Assembly: GCA_030248195.1 (NCBI GenBank)
Contig: JASAND010011075.1
Location: 1-64,000 of the forward strand
Direction of reading: 5' to 3'
DNA from: Trissonchulus latispiculum
Taxonomy: Eukaryota > Nematoda > Enoplea > Enoplida > Ironidae
DNA: 64,000 bases
Shown: piece by piece, positions 43,172 through 55,933 of the stretch
Layout of the letters: each line of letters begins with the position of its first letter
Position numbering within the stretch: position 1 is the first letter of the stretch
The notes under the pieces: model-generated
Told to the model about the DNA's origin: nothing
Database searches by the model: none
Seen by the model: only the letters and a program-made list of their open reading frames with translations
Translations under genes and position numbers: made by a program

Positions 43172-44034
43172 TTGTACGCATGAGAGGAGAAGTGCCAACT
43201 CTCGTGGCAAACGGTAGAGCTCGCTCCTTTCTCCCACACAGCTCGCTCATATTTCCAACCTTAATCGGAACTTTCGGGAGTGGTGCAGTATTTTCACAGA
43301 GGGTCGCGAGTGGGGTGTGACAGTTCTAACGAGAGCTGCATTTCCATCACCGCTAAATAGGGATTTTTCAATCTGATTGGTACTCTTCGGGTGTTTTTAA
43401 TCCCGTCCAAAGTTGTAGTTACGAAAGAAGCATGTGTAATGAACTGACTGACCTGGAATTTTCTTTCAGATTCAAAACGATTGATTTGATATGATTTGAT
43501 ATTAAACTGCGTTGGCTTACTCTACTTACTTAGGCCAGACGAATTCTAGTTACACAGAAGGTCAGCGCGACTGTCTGGTTAGACAAACTTATGTACCAGA
43601 CTCCCGAAAGGTAGTTTGCCAAAATCGGGAATCTCTACAGCCAACCTGAATAGGGGTACTGCTGTGAGTTCGTTTAGTCTGTAACCAACAGAGAACGGCG
43701 AGAGGGGTCGATTCTCGCTCTATTTGTTCACTGCCGAAATCAAATAGAGGGCCTTGACACGCGGATCGAAGGCACAAACTCAGATCTTCTCTTCTGTGAG
43801 AGGTTCCAGTCAGATCTCTAGTGAGATCTGAGAAAACTTACTGTTCGTTTGGAAGATCACACCCGGATCTGCAGGTCACTGGACCACAGTCTCGTGTAAA
43901 CACTGCACTCTGTTTAATATACTTATGACAATTACTGACAAACTGATTACTAGATATAATAATGATTATAGTAATATTAATCACACTATATAGTATAATG
44001 AGATAACAATTACAAGTATACTGACAATTGCTAT
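43172..44034. other. No gene seen
   Basis: Contains a cluster of AGATCT words (43779-43870) in both orientations. No exon or element boundary was recognised. Confidence 0.45.
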
Positions 44035-45417
44035 TGTAGAAATGTTGTCACTATGTGTACTGCTGAATAAATGACTAGTAAAAGAGTGTGCAGGTTCTTC
44101 GCTCGGTAGTGTATGCCTAAGTGAATTCTCCTCGCGCCTAGCTCTCAAAATGCTAGAAACTATGAAATTAGGAAAGACACGATACTTTTACTTCAAACAA
44201 ATAAAATTCAAATATACATTCTCCAGAACTTCAAGAACATCCAAATTTGACAAAATAGCGAGATTCTTACTACAAAGTCACAAAGACTTAACCCCCTTCC
44301 CCCGGAGGAATGGCCCTCCCGGCAGGAAAATCTGATTCACACGTATTGACAGACAACGGTGCCGGCAAAGCAAAGCGAGAGACTGACTGGGGGGCAGCTC
44401 CCCCCACCATTTGGACAGAAGTTTCAGCCGAATTTTCAACATAATCGGACCTCCGAACAACATTCTGAGCCGGAACAGAAACAGCATAGCGCGGCACCAA
44501 ATGGGGACCCGCCCCTTCCAAATTTTGAACTGTGGTCTCCCGAGCAAGACAGACCGTAGACGGATCCACTCCATCAAATCTGTCCCGAAATTCGGAGACC
44601 GCCACTTCAGACTCCCGAGGGACAGGACCCACCCCTGAGGGGGGAGGAACCCCCCCACTGGCGCAGGCGACTGTTCGGCTACCGCAATTAGCGGTCCCCC
44701 CCAAGTTTGCTGCAACATTTCACTGTACCCCCCCGCACCAATAGATTGAACATTTGACCCAGGCACAGCCCCAGGCTGATCCAGGTGAGCGGAGTAGTGG
44801 GACCCGGGGGACTTCCCCCGGCCCACCCCCGAACTTTGCGAAGTTTGTACATGCACGACAGTCGAACTGGGAGTTGGGACCACTGGGGAGGGACGGAGCG
44901 AACCCCAACCCACCCCAGTCAACGTTGGACGCGGCGTCCCCCCTACACCTAAACTGGTACCGGTTTGGGGGAGATTTCCCCCGCCCCCCAATCCAGACGT
45001 GGCAGGCTGTGACATCACAGAAACTTCGTCTACTTCAGGTGCCTGATGAGCAGGCAAATTTGCAAAAAGAAAAACTTTTTCTTTTTGTTCTTTTGATCTG
45101 GCGCGAGTATTAGGAGGAGAAAAAAGAGGCATTTACCCCATGACACGGTCGCCAATTTTGTAGAAATGTTGTCACTATGTGTACTGCTGAATAAATGACT
45201 AGTAAAAGAGTGTGCAGGTTCTTCGCTCGGTAGTGTATGCCTAAGTGAATTCTCCTCGCGCCTAGCTCTCAAAATGCTAGAAACTATGAAATTAGGAAAG
45301 ACATGATACTTTTACTTCAAACAAATAAAATTCAAATATACATTCTCCAGAACTTCAAGAACATCCAAATTTGACAAAATAGCGAGATTCTTACTCCAAA
45401 GTCACAAAGACTTAACC
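44035..45417 (-). mobile_element. Short LTR element with only a gag fragment (minus strand)
   Basis: Direct repeats of about 258 bp (44035-44293 and 45159-45417, offset 1124, nearly identical) enclose only 865 bp. On the minus strand the order is LTR, primer-binding site TGGCGACCGTGTCATGG (45138-45154), gag start, then a polypurine run GGGGGAAGGGGG (about 44293-44306) before the 3' LTR. The primer site and gag start resemble those of the 31-39 kb element, so this is a relative that lost most of its inside. The near-identity of its LTRs implies recent insertion. A target duplication is not clear (GTAG versus ATAG). Confidence 0.85.
44294..45132 (-). pseudogene. gag: gag N-terminal fragment of the short LTR element
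   Basis: Starts at ATG 45132 with RARSKEQKEKVFLFANLP, comparable to the TRNLPEKVVLFHELP stretch of the gag start at 32399. It continues as a glycine/proline/serine-rich region. The capsid domain and zinc knuckle are missing. After about 44700 a second frame (RDRFDGVDPSTVCLARET and so on) looks more gag-like, suggesting a frameshift in a C/G run. The fragment ends at the polypurine tract. Confidence 0.6.
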
Positions 45418-48089
45418 TACGTCACAGCTGCCACACGAATTTCACTAAAAGCAATCACAGCTCCCGCCCAACTTAATCAACCGACCAACTAACTACTAAC
45501 TGACAACTGAACCAATACCCACACTTTTTGAATTCAAACTCCATAGTGAGAAACTACCCGATTAGCTAAGGTTAGAATTTGTTTCATCGTTTATGAAGAT
45601 TTTCACGAAAGAATACGAAATATTCCACACTATTAACAGTCAATATAAAAGAGTTGCCAGACTCTCTGTAGGGATGGATTTGAGTAATTCTAAATTAGCC
45701 TTACCCCAAATGGTATATTAGATTACGCAAGTTCAGCCAAGGACTGGGCTCTTCTTCAGGTTAGTGTAATTTCTCTATTCTGACTGTAGTCCGATGCTAT
45801 AACCTAACTCACTTCCGCTATTGGTGTCCTATGTGCTTTATGTGCGTGTTATGTCGGTGCACTCCCTTTATCTGTCCTTTACAGTACCAAAGGACCAAAA
45901 ACCAATACTAATTAATAATAATGATAATAAATAATAATAATACAATTGAGGGTGGGTTCGGACTTTGGGTGAGCTCTCAGTTGCTGCAAAGTAGTCGCTA
46001 GGACTCCACAGCCCACTTTAGAGATTGCTATCGGAGAGGTTCCTGCAGATCAACTCCTTTTCAAGAGGATCAGACAATACAAGGTTAGGAGAGGAGGGGA
46101 ATTTACCAGGAGATAACCGGTTAAAGTTAAACAATTAGATTAAAGTTCAAGATTAATTTAGATCTGTCTTCTGTCTCTTCTGTTAGCTTCTTAGATCACA
46201 ATCGTAACTTGGCTTTAAAGCAGAGCAAAGGGAGTTCCCACTCCCAACAGGTCAACCAAAGTATAGCTCATCATTTTTCAAACGGATGAAAGAGAAGAAT
46301 TAGATCAATGTACGTATCAAGAGTTCAACCTGAACTTTTAAACTGGAGTACAGACCAAGTTCCAATTTTCAATTATATGATCGGTTTTGGTTTTCCGCCC
46401 AATGATCTCGGTGCTTACAGGGTTCCTCTCTGCCTCAAAGTTTCAGTTACTCTCTAACTCGACTGGAGTACCTACAGTTAATTAATCCAAATGTTCCTGA
46501 CTGAGTCTGACTTCCGAGCTCTTCCGGCTCCCACTAATAATACTAGATCCAAGACTGATCGTCACCACAATTCGACCAGAGGCACGATTGACGTCTTCAG
46601 GGGAGAGATCCGTTGATTTCGCACCTGAATCAAATGGGTTAAAACTCATTAGTACGCAATTATGGTGCGGGAATCGAACCCAGCAACCATTATTCACTCT
46701 TTCGGCTTTCTGATCTTGAGCGCGAGCTTGTCATATAGAAACGGTTAGAATATTTTAAACTTGCTAACTTTAATAATAAAAAATTCGGCCGTTTTAATGC
46801 TATCTCTAACTTTACAAAACCAAAGGCGCAGAATGTGATAATTTGAGCAATTTCCTGCACTGTTGTGCAGGAAATTATAACTAAAACTCATTTCTGTAAT
46901 GTACATTCTGCGTTTGAGCGGTATGGGGCTATAACGCTGAATTCGGCTCATTTCGAGTTTCTGATTATAAACGAGAGCCAATTTCTTGAATCAGTTAACG
47001 GTTATTTCTATAATTCGGCTATTGAACAGAGAAGATACAACAATCGCAAATTTACTTGCTTTTGGACGATTTCTGGTAGGAAATACCCATTTCCTTCATA
47101 GATTGATTCACAACCGTAATTTCGACATTAAACTGTAAAACTTGTGCATAAACGTTAGTTTTACTACTATTGGAAGATAGTCTGATGCATATTAACCGTT
47201 AATCATACGTAACTAATAAGGGTATAATCTGGTTCAAGGTTATTGCTAGTTCCCGTGTATTGCTGCATTAGATGCTTATTAGACACATACTTATTCGTGA
47301 TGTTTTATTTGAGCTACTGAGCAAGAACCACAAATTGCACCTGCTTTGCTGGTTTGTAAACCTGACGGACACTGAACTGTTAAACGTAGTGCCGTTCCAA
47401 TTACTGATTTCAAGAATCCTGACCGTGGGTGATCATGAAAATTGCAACATTTCCCGCAGCGGACGAAAACATGATAACCACTGTTTTAAACAGCGAATAC
47501 AATGATTATGACAATTAATAACAGTATCTTACCTACAGCTAACTTCTTACGTATTCCTAGGTAAATTTCACAAAGAATGCAGAAGATTTGAATTTCGGTC
47601 AAAATGATGTCAGCATTGTGCAATTCGAATTAAGCACAGCGTCCTTTTGTTGCGATTCGTCCGCCCTATCACGTAAAGCTGCCTATGCGGACGAATTGAG
47701 GACTTCCTGAGCATTATCTGATGGTTATGACCTAATCCGGGGTCCCCTTGACCCTAGGCCTAGATTCACTACCTCATTTGCATATTTTCACTCATACTTC
47801 AATTATGCAGTTTATGACCACATTCCAACGTACATTCCATCCGATTGGACTCACACACGCCACTAACTAAATCTAACTTCCAATTATGCAATTTCCCGTT
47901 TATTATCTGATTCTTAGGTAGTTATTTTGTAATGCCCCTAACACCACGGGTACTGGGACAGAAAACACATGTACATACACAAACACATATACTCTTTTAT
48001 CTCCGATTGCTTCATTCAACATACAACCATTTATTTATTACAAACTTAGCTAAAGACGCACATTCATCAGTTGCATATATACCTTTACG
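45418..48089. other. No gene supported
   Basis: Long AT-rich stretch. A small foldback is centred at 46863, where ATTTCCTGCAC / GTGCAGGAAAT form an 11-bp stem and GCGCAGAATGT faces ACATTCTGCG farther out. Scattered (AAT)n occurs near 45906-45942. Confidence 0.5.
46658..46693 (-). other. tRNA-like box B relic
   Basis: On the minus strand GGTTGCTGGGTTCGATTCCC, then GCACCATA, contains the box B consensus GGTTCGATTCC. No convincing acceptor stem or A box is found. Likely a tRNA-derived repeat, as at 42476. Confidence 0.4.
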
Positions 48090-48290
48090 TAACATTCATA
48101 CCGTGCCACTGCTGACACACTCACGTAGCATTTATACAACACCCACACTGTTCCACTGCTGTCACACTTATACAGCATTTATACAGCATTCACACTATGC
48201 CACTGCTGGCACACTTATACGACATCCACACAACATTCACACTGTGCCACTGCTGGCACACTTATACGACATTCACACAACATTCACACT
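48090..48290. repeat. Minisatellite of about 55 bp
   Basis: Units built from GTGCCACTGCTGGCACACTT, ATACGACA and CACAACATTCACACT repeat about four times with small changes. The long open frame over 47932-48492 is histidine- and threonine-rich because of these units and has no family features. Confidence 0.75.
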
Positions 48291-49768
48291 GACGTACTGT
48301 ATTGCTAATATTTGCGTGACTGCTAATCAGATCCCCCTTATCCTGCCTAATACCTTAATATCAGTCACTCTAGGACCTCAAGACCTTTATCACAAAAAAG
48401 AGTTTACAAGAGTTGCCGCATTCACACACTCATTCTTACGCTTTCACACAAATCGCATAAACCACTTTGATTCCTCATTCTCACTGTGGTAATTCTCACA
48501 ACCTTCATCAACCGAAGGGGTTTACGTGAGCTGCCTCACACATACGAATGCACACAAAACAAACAGTCATACACACATTTTCACGCATTCTGTCTTAGCT
48601 AATACATTCTAACGCCTTAAAACAAACATAATTACTAACCATGATTACAATTATGAACTATATGAAACAATCCTAACTACAAGTTTCCTTATTTCTAATC
48701 TAATTTCTAGGTACTTCCCTAAACTACTGGTTTATGCACATTTTGAAACTTTCACGTCGAAGTTGCTGTTTTATTTAACGTTTTGTAAACTTTGAGGTTT
48801 GGAAAACTCGGATTTTAGGAAAACCTCACGTTTTCCTCATTTAAAACAAAGTTTGATGGAAATTTGTGAAAGCCTGAGTGAATAATAATTGCTAAGCAAT
48901 TATTATTAAACAAGATAGCAGAAAACATATTTTAATTTACTGATCAGAGGAAGCCGGCTATTCCTCCCTAAAACTCAGAATTATTAATGAACCAAATAAA
49001 AGACTCAAGATTTTGGATTCAGTTTGAAAATAACCTATATTTTAGAAACCTGACAATTTCGAAGCCGACCTAAAGCTGAAAATAAGGACAATTATGTAAA
49101 CAGTGATTTTTAAATCATTAGCGCCTTCGTTACAGAATATGGCCGGCAACACCTAGTTGCCGGCTGTGGGGTGAAAAGATCCTTATAATTAGCTTAATAA
49201 CAATTAGGGTCGTAATTAAGGGACCCTCTATCTCAGACTCAGAAGGTAAGTCCCCGCTCAAAGTCCCGTTATCTTGCAAAACCCCATGGCCACGAGGGCC
49301 CTCTTTACAATAAAAATTGGCCTCTAGGGCCGTGGCTTGGAATGATAAAAAATTGGCCAATTGGCCGCATAAAAAAGGAAAAGGGACCAGAAGGCCAAAA
49401 GTCGCATATATAAAAATATAAAATCCTTAATTCTTTATCCTAGCCAGTGAATTTTGAGCCGGGTACAGAAGACCCAAAGGCTCCTCAGAGTGTAGGTGTT
49501 CGCGGGTATAAGCTCACATCCTTTTCTGGACCGAAGGCCAGAAAAGTCCCTATATTTTTGCTAAGAATTTATAGTGAGTGCACAGTCCTAGGTGCTGCAA
49601 ACCACAGCCCACTATAAGGACGTGCACTAGGAGAGGAAAATTTGGCCGACCGCTCTCGGTCGGCCCTCAGCGAACACTAATGAAAATTTTAGAATTCGCC
49701 ACTGAGCTGACAGCTCTCTGACAGCTCAGTGACAGCTCGGAGACGGAGACTTCTCTTTGATTTTAGGT
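48291..49768. other. No gene seen
   Basis: Includes a hairpin GGCCGACCG/CGGTCGGCC at about 49643-49664 and a short repeat GACAGCTC (three copies, about 49709-49738). A block near 49575-49640 (GAGTGCACAGTCCTAG, CACAGCCCACT) resembles 45980-46040, so both may be parts of one repeat family. Confidence 0.5.
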
Positions 49769-49808
49769 GGAAGCTTCTAGAAGTTTCTAGAAACTTCTAG
49801 AAGCTTCC
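49769..49808. promoter_or_regulatory. Perfect 40-bp palindrome forming an eight-unit heat-shock element
   Basis: From 49770 to 49807 the sequence is an unbroken alternation of GAA and TTC, each separated by two bases (GAAGC, TTCTA, GAAGT, TTCTA and so on), eight units in all. Heat-shock factor binds arrays of three or more such nGAAn units as a trimer, so this is an unusually long ideal site. It is also an exact palindrome over 40 bp. No heat-shock gene is visible within several kb on either side. Confidence 0.8.
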
Positions 49809-52136
49809 TATCTTTTCCACATGAAGATCCAGGCTCTTTTCGGGCCTGGTGGTCAGTTGGGGTGAAGATTAACGATAATGGCGAAATATTGCCCCCAACT
49901 GACCACTTTTCTGATTAATTTCTGGGTCTGAAACTTTCTGAAATTTTATAAAATTTTGGTTAACATGTAAATGCAACCAAAGGGGGAAGTTTCGGACACA
50001 ATTTTCAACTTTCACGAGTTTGACTGAAATGGGGCTCAAAAATCAGGCCAATCCCGGCCGATTATGGGAAAAATACTTTTAAGTGCCAATTTTGGGCACG
50101 GTTTATACGTCTATTTTCAATTTCTTAATTTTCTTTGGCTTCTCTTGTCCTGGGCTCCTACTTTGAAATTTCAGGTAAACTTTTGGCCACAAACAAGAGA
50201 AGCCAACACAGCAGCCTTAGCAACAATTGCTCCCTATTGCTAGAAACTCAGTGTCCTCGCTTGACCGAGGAAGTAGGGAGCAATTGCCTAAAAATGTGCA
50301 TAAAAATTCGTACGTATTTTCCTAGGTAAAACTAACTACAATTCCTGTCTCTACGTATGTTATTACCTATTTCTGCTAATTTTCATTAATTTTAAATTAT
50401 TAAGGAGGAGGCTAAGCCCCCTCCAGACCTACCTATGTACACAAAAGTGTATACTAACTTTTTTCTGGAGAGGCAATTCTCTCCTGGCATTGGCCCAAAA
50501 CTAATGTTCAAGTGAGGACAAACCTCACGTAAAGAGAATGAATGGACGTAGTAGTACTCCCACTACTACGCTGTCTGGGAAGCAGACGGCTTCCCAGACA
50601 ATGAAAAAGGGAGTTTCAAAAGTTAACACAAAGGTGGGTGGGTACCAAATTTTCAGGTAAACCTTTTAAAGAGGTAAGATTACGAAACTAGAAGTAATCT
50701 TATTAAAACATTTTCATTAATAACTCACTCATTTTTTGGAGTTGAAAGATGGGGATTACATTTTTGGAATCAGGAGAAAATTGCCTTTCCGATGAGCCTA
50801 AGTTGTTTACTAGCCAAAAATTATGAAAGTTAACTAATTAAGGCCTAATTACTACTAATTAAGGAATATAAATACTAGCTAACCAATAATAAATCCAATT
50901 TACATTATATACTACCTATATATATACCTATTTTAAGCCTACCTAAATGACTATCTTCCAATACGTGGCATTTTCTTGCCTTAAAACTGCACTTTAGAGA
51001 ATTTCTACGATCGTAAACACAAATTTGCGCGATTCTTTTCTGTAATTAGAACTAAAATTGCTTTGGCACGGATTTCTTAACCACCATGGCTGTCAATATT
51101 ACTGAAAAGGTCCCATCCCGGACCAATTCCAGATCAAAGAAGAGTACCCACTCTTCAACTAGATCTCCTGCCAATTCACTCTGATCAATAGATTCTTTGA
51201 TTCTGGTATTAGTTTTATGTATGCGTTCTGTTATTCTTATTACTTTAGGTGATGAGGTACTCCTACCAAATGATTAAAAGAGTCTACTTTCGTTATTAAT
51301 TCAACCTTTGGGGTAGAGACCGGAATATTAAGTACTGGTTTTAGTCTGGCAACTGATATTTTCTTCCAAATACAAGATATCTATATAAATATGAACTTGG
51401 ACATTCGATTCTGGCAAACATGATGAAACATAATAATTGCAATGATCTTCTATTTAACAGGATTTTGCTCGTTCTTTCAAACAATTAACTGATTAACCAA
51501 TTTCAACCAATTTTGACCATTAATGATAGTCTTTTCATTACACATGGTTACTGAAAAAAGCAGAAGAAAAAGCCTTACGCCCAGGTTACCCCCTCCTCCT
51601 TATACTTTAACAACATATATCCCATTGTCCTAAGTCTTCGTGGAAAGAAAAGGAGTTACACAGCTTCTCCCTTGTTTCTGAGCACAATAACACCCAGTGT
51701 AGGTAGACTAAAGACAGAGACTGCCGTTCACCTGGTATATCGCGCGGAATCTTGAAAAGCATAAGAAAGAAGCGTATGCTTTTTCTGTGCTTAGCTAGCT
51801 AAATCGACTCGTGCATGCTGAGCAAATTAATAGTAAAGCGCCTAGAAGAAGCAAATAGAAAAACCCTCTTCTGGCACAATATATCCACTCGGCCTATACC
51901 TAGGAAGTGAAGCATATAATTTTTTCAGGGTATGCACTACAGTTACCAGGTAAATAGCTGAAATTAATAAATGCAGCCTACGTAGATGCATCAGGAAAAT
52001 CACTATATGATTATTTTGTTCCAAAGCTATCATTTTGACAACCTCTTGAAGGAAAACTTTTGTGTCTTAACATGTCAAAGCAAATCCAAATCAAACTTAA
52101 ACTGAGTCAATAAGTAGAAAATCCATCTCGGTTTCA
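49809..52136. other. No gene seen
   Basis: AT-rich sequence. A pair of short inverted words (AACAATTGCTCCCTA / TAGGGAGCAATTG) lies at about 50221-50287 around TCCTCGCTTGACCGAGGAAG, making a small hairpin of about 65 bp. Confidence 0.5.
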
Positions 52137-52620
52137 CCAAGAGTTTATAATACCAAGAGTGAGAAACTTGGCCCTTCCTAATGGAAATGGCCTGCGAGAT
52201 GCTCGGCACATTAAGGCCGAAATCTCGGGGGGGGGGTACCACTTACCATTGTTCAGCATGTGTTTATATGCGTTTGAACTAAAACTCATCTGATTGGCTA
52301 ATCGCCTACCTTATGTCAAATTTAGGGTATAAGCGGACCCCCCCCCCCTCGAGATTCGACTGCATATAAACACACGCTAACAACGCTAAGCGGGACCCCC
52401 CTGAGATCTCGGGGGGGGGGGTCCGCTTATACAGCTAAATTTGACATAAGTAGGTGATTAGCCAATCAGATGCGTTTTAGTTCAAACGCATATAAACACA
52501 TGCTGAACAATGGTAAGTGGTACCCCCCCCGAGATTTCGGTCTTAATGTGACGAGCATTTCGCAGGCCATTTCCATTAGGAAGGGCCAAGCTTCCCACTC
52601 TTGGTATTATAAACTCTTGG
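52137..52620. mobile_element. 484-bp foldback element with TTTCA duplication
   Basis: The duplication TTTCA lies at 52132-52136 and 52621-52625. The two arms of about 235 bp are nearly exact complements, starting CCAAGAGTTTATAATACC at both ends. Each half has a run of 9-10 G or C next to GAGATCTCGG or GAGATTTCGG. No protein. Confidence 0.85.
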
Positions 52621-52625
52621 TTTCA

Positions 52626-53920
52626 CGTACGGCTGCGGTGCCAGGAATCTAAAATGTGGGAGTGCACTGTTGCAGCCGGAAGTTCAATAGGTAAGTATGA
52701 AGTCCTCTGTCGGCGATTAAAACTAATAATTTTAGTTTTATTCCAGGATAGGTACGACGAAAGTAAATGCAGGAAAAGGAGTGGTTATGATATATTAGTG
52801 AAGAATGAAAGCCATGAAAGGAACCATTTGGTTTCTTTACTTTTGTATCGTAATAAATCAACATCCTTCTAAAATTTTAGATCTAAGTTCTAAGATCTAT
52901 AAATCGCATCGGTATTCGGTACTACCCAGGTCAGATTCACAATTATTATTATTATCCATCCAACAATAACGAGAAACTGATTTTAATTAATGGAAAACAT
53001 AGTTGACTAATCCTTGTCAGAAATCAGCACAATTACAAAATAATGATCGGCGGCCGTCGCTTCCGCACAGGACTACGCTTTGATTGAAATGAAAATAGTT
53101 AAGTTTCAAGAAGAAAACGGGAGCTTATTACTTGCTCTAGTGAAGCTACTTTCTGAAAGCAGTCTGAATTCTTTGTTCCACATCAAAAGCGTAGGTCTGC
53201 ACTACATTGTTGGCGTAAAATGAGACATTTAAGAGCAAGTTGACTTTATCATTATATTCTCCATCTAAAGTTACAAGCAGGCGACTTTTTCTATGCTTCT
53301 TGGAAACAGCTCACGGCTTAGTTTTGGCAAATATAGAAATTCTAGGTACTAAAGTTTCAATAGAGACACATGATGGTACAGGTTACAGGCTGAAGTCTGA
53401 ATCAAGATGGAAATAGTAATCATCTCGGTTGGGTAGATCTGATCAAGCTGATCTGTAAATTGCTGAAAACTGTAAAAAGACCGAAAATGGAGGTGTCTGC
53501 ATCCCCTTGATGTTCATTACAGTTACATGAACGATATAATTTACTAATATATATTAACCTTAGCGATTTAACCAACAGTAAAATCAGCACAAAGAACCTG
53601 ACATGGTAGTATGGTGCCAATCGAGCAGAACAAATAAGCGCATACCTCATGCCATATGCTCAATGTAGATAAGCAAAGTGCACATTCCTTGCGACAACCG
53701 ATCCTTTCCCCCTGTTGCGTGTTACGCAATGCTATATTGCGTGCCAATTTTTTCACTTACGGAGCTAATTTGCATATTTTCAGTTCCTGTCTAGTTTTCC
53801 TTATGCTGTTGACATTAAAGTCAGTCTTGTAAGATTCAACGTGATCTGTCTGACACAAGTTGTCACATGGTGCCGAAATCCAGTTTTTACCTTTTTTCAA
53901 TTTGATTGCTCTTATTTCTG
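52626..53920. other. No gene seen
   Basis: AT-rich, without a supported exon or repeat. Frames on both strands at 52654-52872 overlap and show no family features. Confidence 0.4.
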
Positions 53921-53924
53921 ATTT

Positions 53925-54110
53925 CACATTTGCTGGTAGTCAGCAAATAAGCTCATCATTATTTCACATTATCCATTTGCTGTTGTTCAGCAAACATTCA
54001 GTTCCTCTTGGGAAAGCATTTGCTGTTGTTCAGCAAATGTATCAGTTGTCCATACGCTTATTTTGAAACTTTTCAGTTGCTGTCGTTCAGCAAATGTGAC
54101 CATATTTCAG
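53925..54110. repeat. Four copies of a TTTGCTGTTGTTCAGCAAAT hairpin
   Basis: TTTGCTG...CAGCAAA units begin near 53931, 53979, 54019 and 54077. Each is a stem of 7 bp with a short loop, spaced 40-60 bp apart. They lie just upstream of the Pao gag and may belong to the leader of that element. Confidence 0.7.
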
Positions 54111-54289
54111 TTGTTTCCAATTTTCATTTCCATTCCATTCTTAGGATTCTTGAGATTTATTGTTGTTCTATAAATCTACTCAATTTTGTTCAACGAACTC
54201 CATCAGTTCTTGATTTATTGATAAGTTAATAAATCATTTCTATCCATGTTCAATCCTGGTCAATTTTCAACTGTCTGTAGACGGTATTT

Positions 54290-55641
54290 ATGTCAAGTAG
54301 TAAGAAGTTGCATAAGCTTAGACAAAAACGTCAAGGTTTCAAGCTCAACGAGAATAAGCTTATAAGCGAATTCTCTACTCTGCAAGTTGATCCTGCAGAG
54401 CAGTTAGATGAATTAAAGCTTTTATTAGATCAGGATCAAGTTGATACCCTTAATAATAACATTCTGGATTTATTGGAAGATGATGCTGAAATTGAAGAGG
54501 AAGTGACAGCTACCTCTGCTCACACTGAAACTGTGTTGACTGTTGTCAAACGGCTTCATCTTCTAATAAAACAAAGCGAAGGGAGTGACCATGTGCAATC
54601 ACGGGATTCTAATTCAAGTGCCGCCTCGGTGGACGGAAACTCTTCAAAGATTAAATTGCCCAAATTGAAAATTTCGCCTTTCCTTGGGGATCCACTGGAT
54701 TGGCAAAGTTTCTGGAATCAGTTTGAGTATCTGATACCAATCTATCCATACCAATCAACAGGTTTCCGATATTAATAAGTTTAAGTATTTAATATCTCAA
54801 AGGTGACGCACTTGCGGTAGTTCAAGGTTACCGCTTGACGGCTGCTAATTATCCGACCGTTGTTGATGTTCTGAAGGAACGATTCGGTAATGAAGAGGTG
54901 GCGGTATTCGCACATCTTGAAAAGCTAATGAACATGCCCTTGGGTAGTCAAACTGCTCTTCCACTCAATCACATCTATGATGAATGTGAAATGCATATTC
55001 GCAGTCTTGTTGCCCTGGGTTTAGAAGAGGAAATCTTTGGTAAAGTTTTTACCCCGTTGATTCTTTCAAATCTCCCTCCTTCCATCAGTCTTCAGCTTCA
55101 TCGGAAGAACGGTTCCGATCCATGGAATCTTTCTCGACTCAGAGAATTGTTAAAAGAAGAGATCAAGGCTCGCGAACTGGGTAAGTATTACTCAGACAAA
55201 CCACAAAATCAGCCCCAGCCTTATTCAAATCAAGCCAAATTTGGTATTAATAGCCAGCAGCGTAGATCAAGTTCCACTGCCACTCAAGGAGCCCTCCTCA
55301 ATAATTCCAAATCCCAAATTTATTGTTCATACTGTGGAGGCAGTCATTACGCTGATCTGTGTGAGATTTGTCCGACTGCCAAGCAGCGCATGGCCAAGCT
55401 AAAGAATAAATGCTTCAAATGTTTGAGTCCTGGTCACAATTCAAAGGAATGCAAGAAATCAGTTTCTTGTTATTATTGCAAGAAACCTACTCATCACAGC
55501 AGTCTATGCCAAGATAAATTTGGGTCATCAAAACAAGACTCTCCTTATGTTGAATCCAATTCAAGCAGTTCTCAATTACTGCATAATTCCAATCATATAC
55601 AAATGCAAATGGCTGTGGTGAAGTTTTCAAGAAATAATGTT
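54290..55641 (+). pseudogene. gag: BEL/Pao gag, broken
   Basis: Begins at ATG 54290 with a charged helical start (KKLHKLRQKRQGFKLNENKL). A DUF1759-type capsid region follows: LPKLKISPFLGDPLDWQSFW, then a frameshift near 54770, then LTAANYPTVVDVLKERFGNE and RSLVALGLEEEIFGKVFTP. Three zinc-knuckle motifs close it: CSYCGGSHYADLC, CFKCLSPGHNSKEC and CYYCKKPTHHSSLC. The order matches Pao gag proteins. A small TIR element interrupts it at 55645, before the protease. Confidence 0.85.
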
Positions 55642-55644
55642 CAG

Positions 55645-55933
55645 GGGTGCGTTGCAAAAGATTCTCCCAAGTGCTCTCCTAGGAGGGTACTTAGGAGGAT
55701 GTCTGGGAGCTGTCTAGGAGGGAGTTAGGAGACCTCCTAAACCAGTTTCAAAAGATTTCTCCTAAGTTTAGCTGGCGCTGCTCCTAAATTCAGCCAACTT
55801 AGGAGAAAAGTTAGGAGTGGTAGATAGCACTTCTACCTTAGGAGAATCTTTTGAAGCCAAATTCTCCTAAGTCAGCACCCAAGCTGAACTTAGGAGCGCT
55901 CCTAGGCTTAGGAAAATCTTTTGCAACGCGGCC
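55645..55933. mobile_element. 289-bp TIR element inside the Pao element
   Basis: The ends GGGTGCGTTGCAAAAGATT and (complement) GGCCGCGTTGCAAAAGATT are inverted, with CAG on both sides (55642-55644 and 55934-55936). The inside is filled with TTAGGAG/CTCCTAA words in both orientations. It separates the gag zinc knuckles from the protease, so it inserted after the Pao element. Confidence 0.8.

Noticed and set aside
47932..48492. 186-residue frame rich in histidine and threonine
   Set aside because: Largely a minisatellite translated in one frame; no family features.
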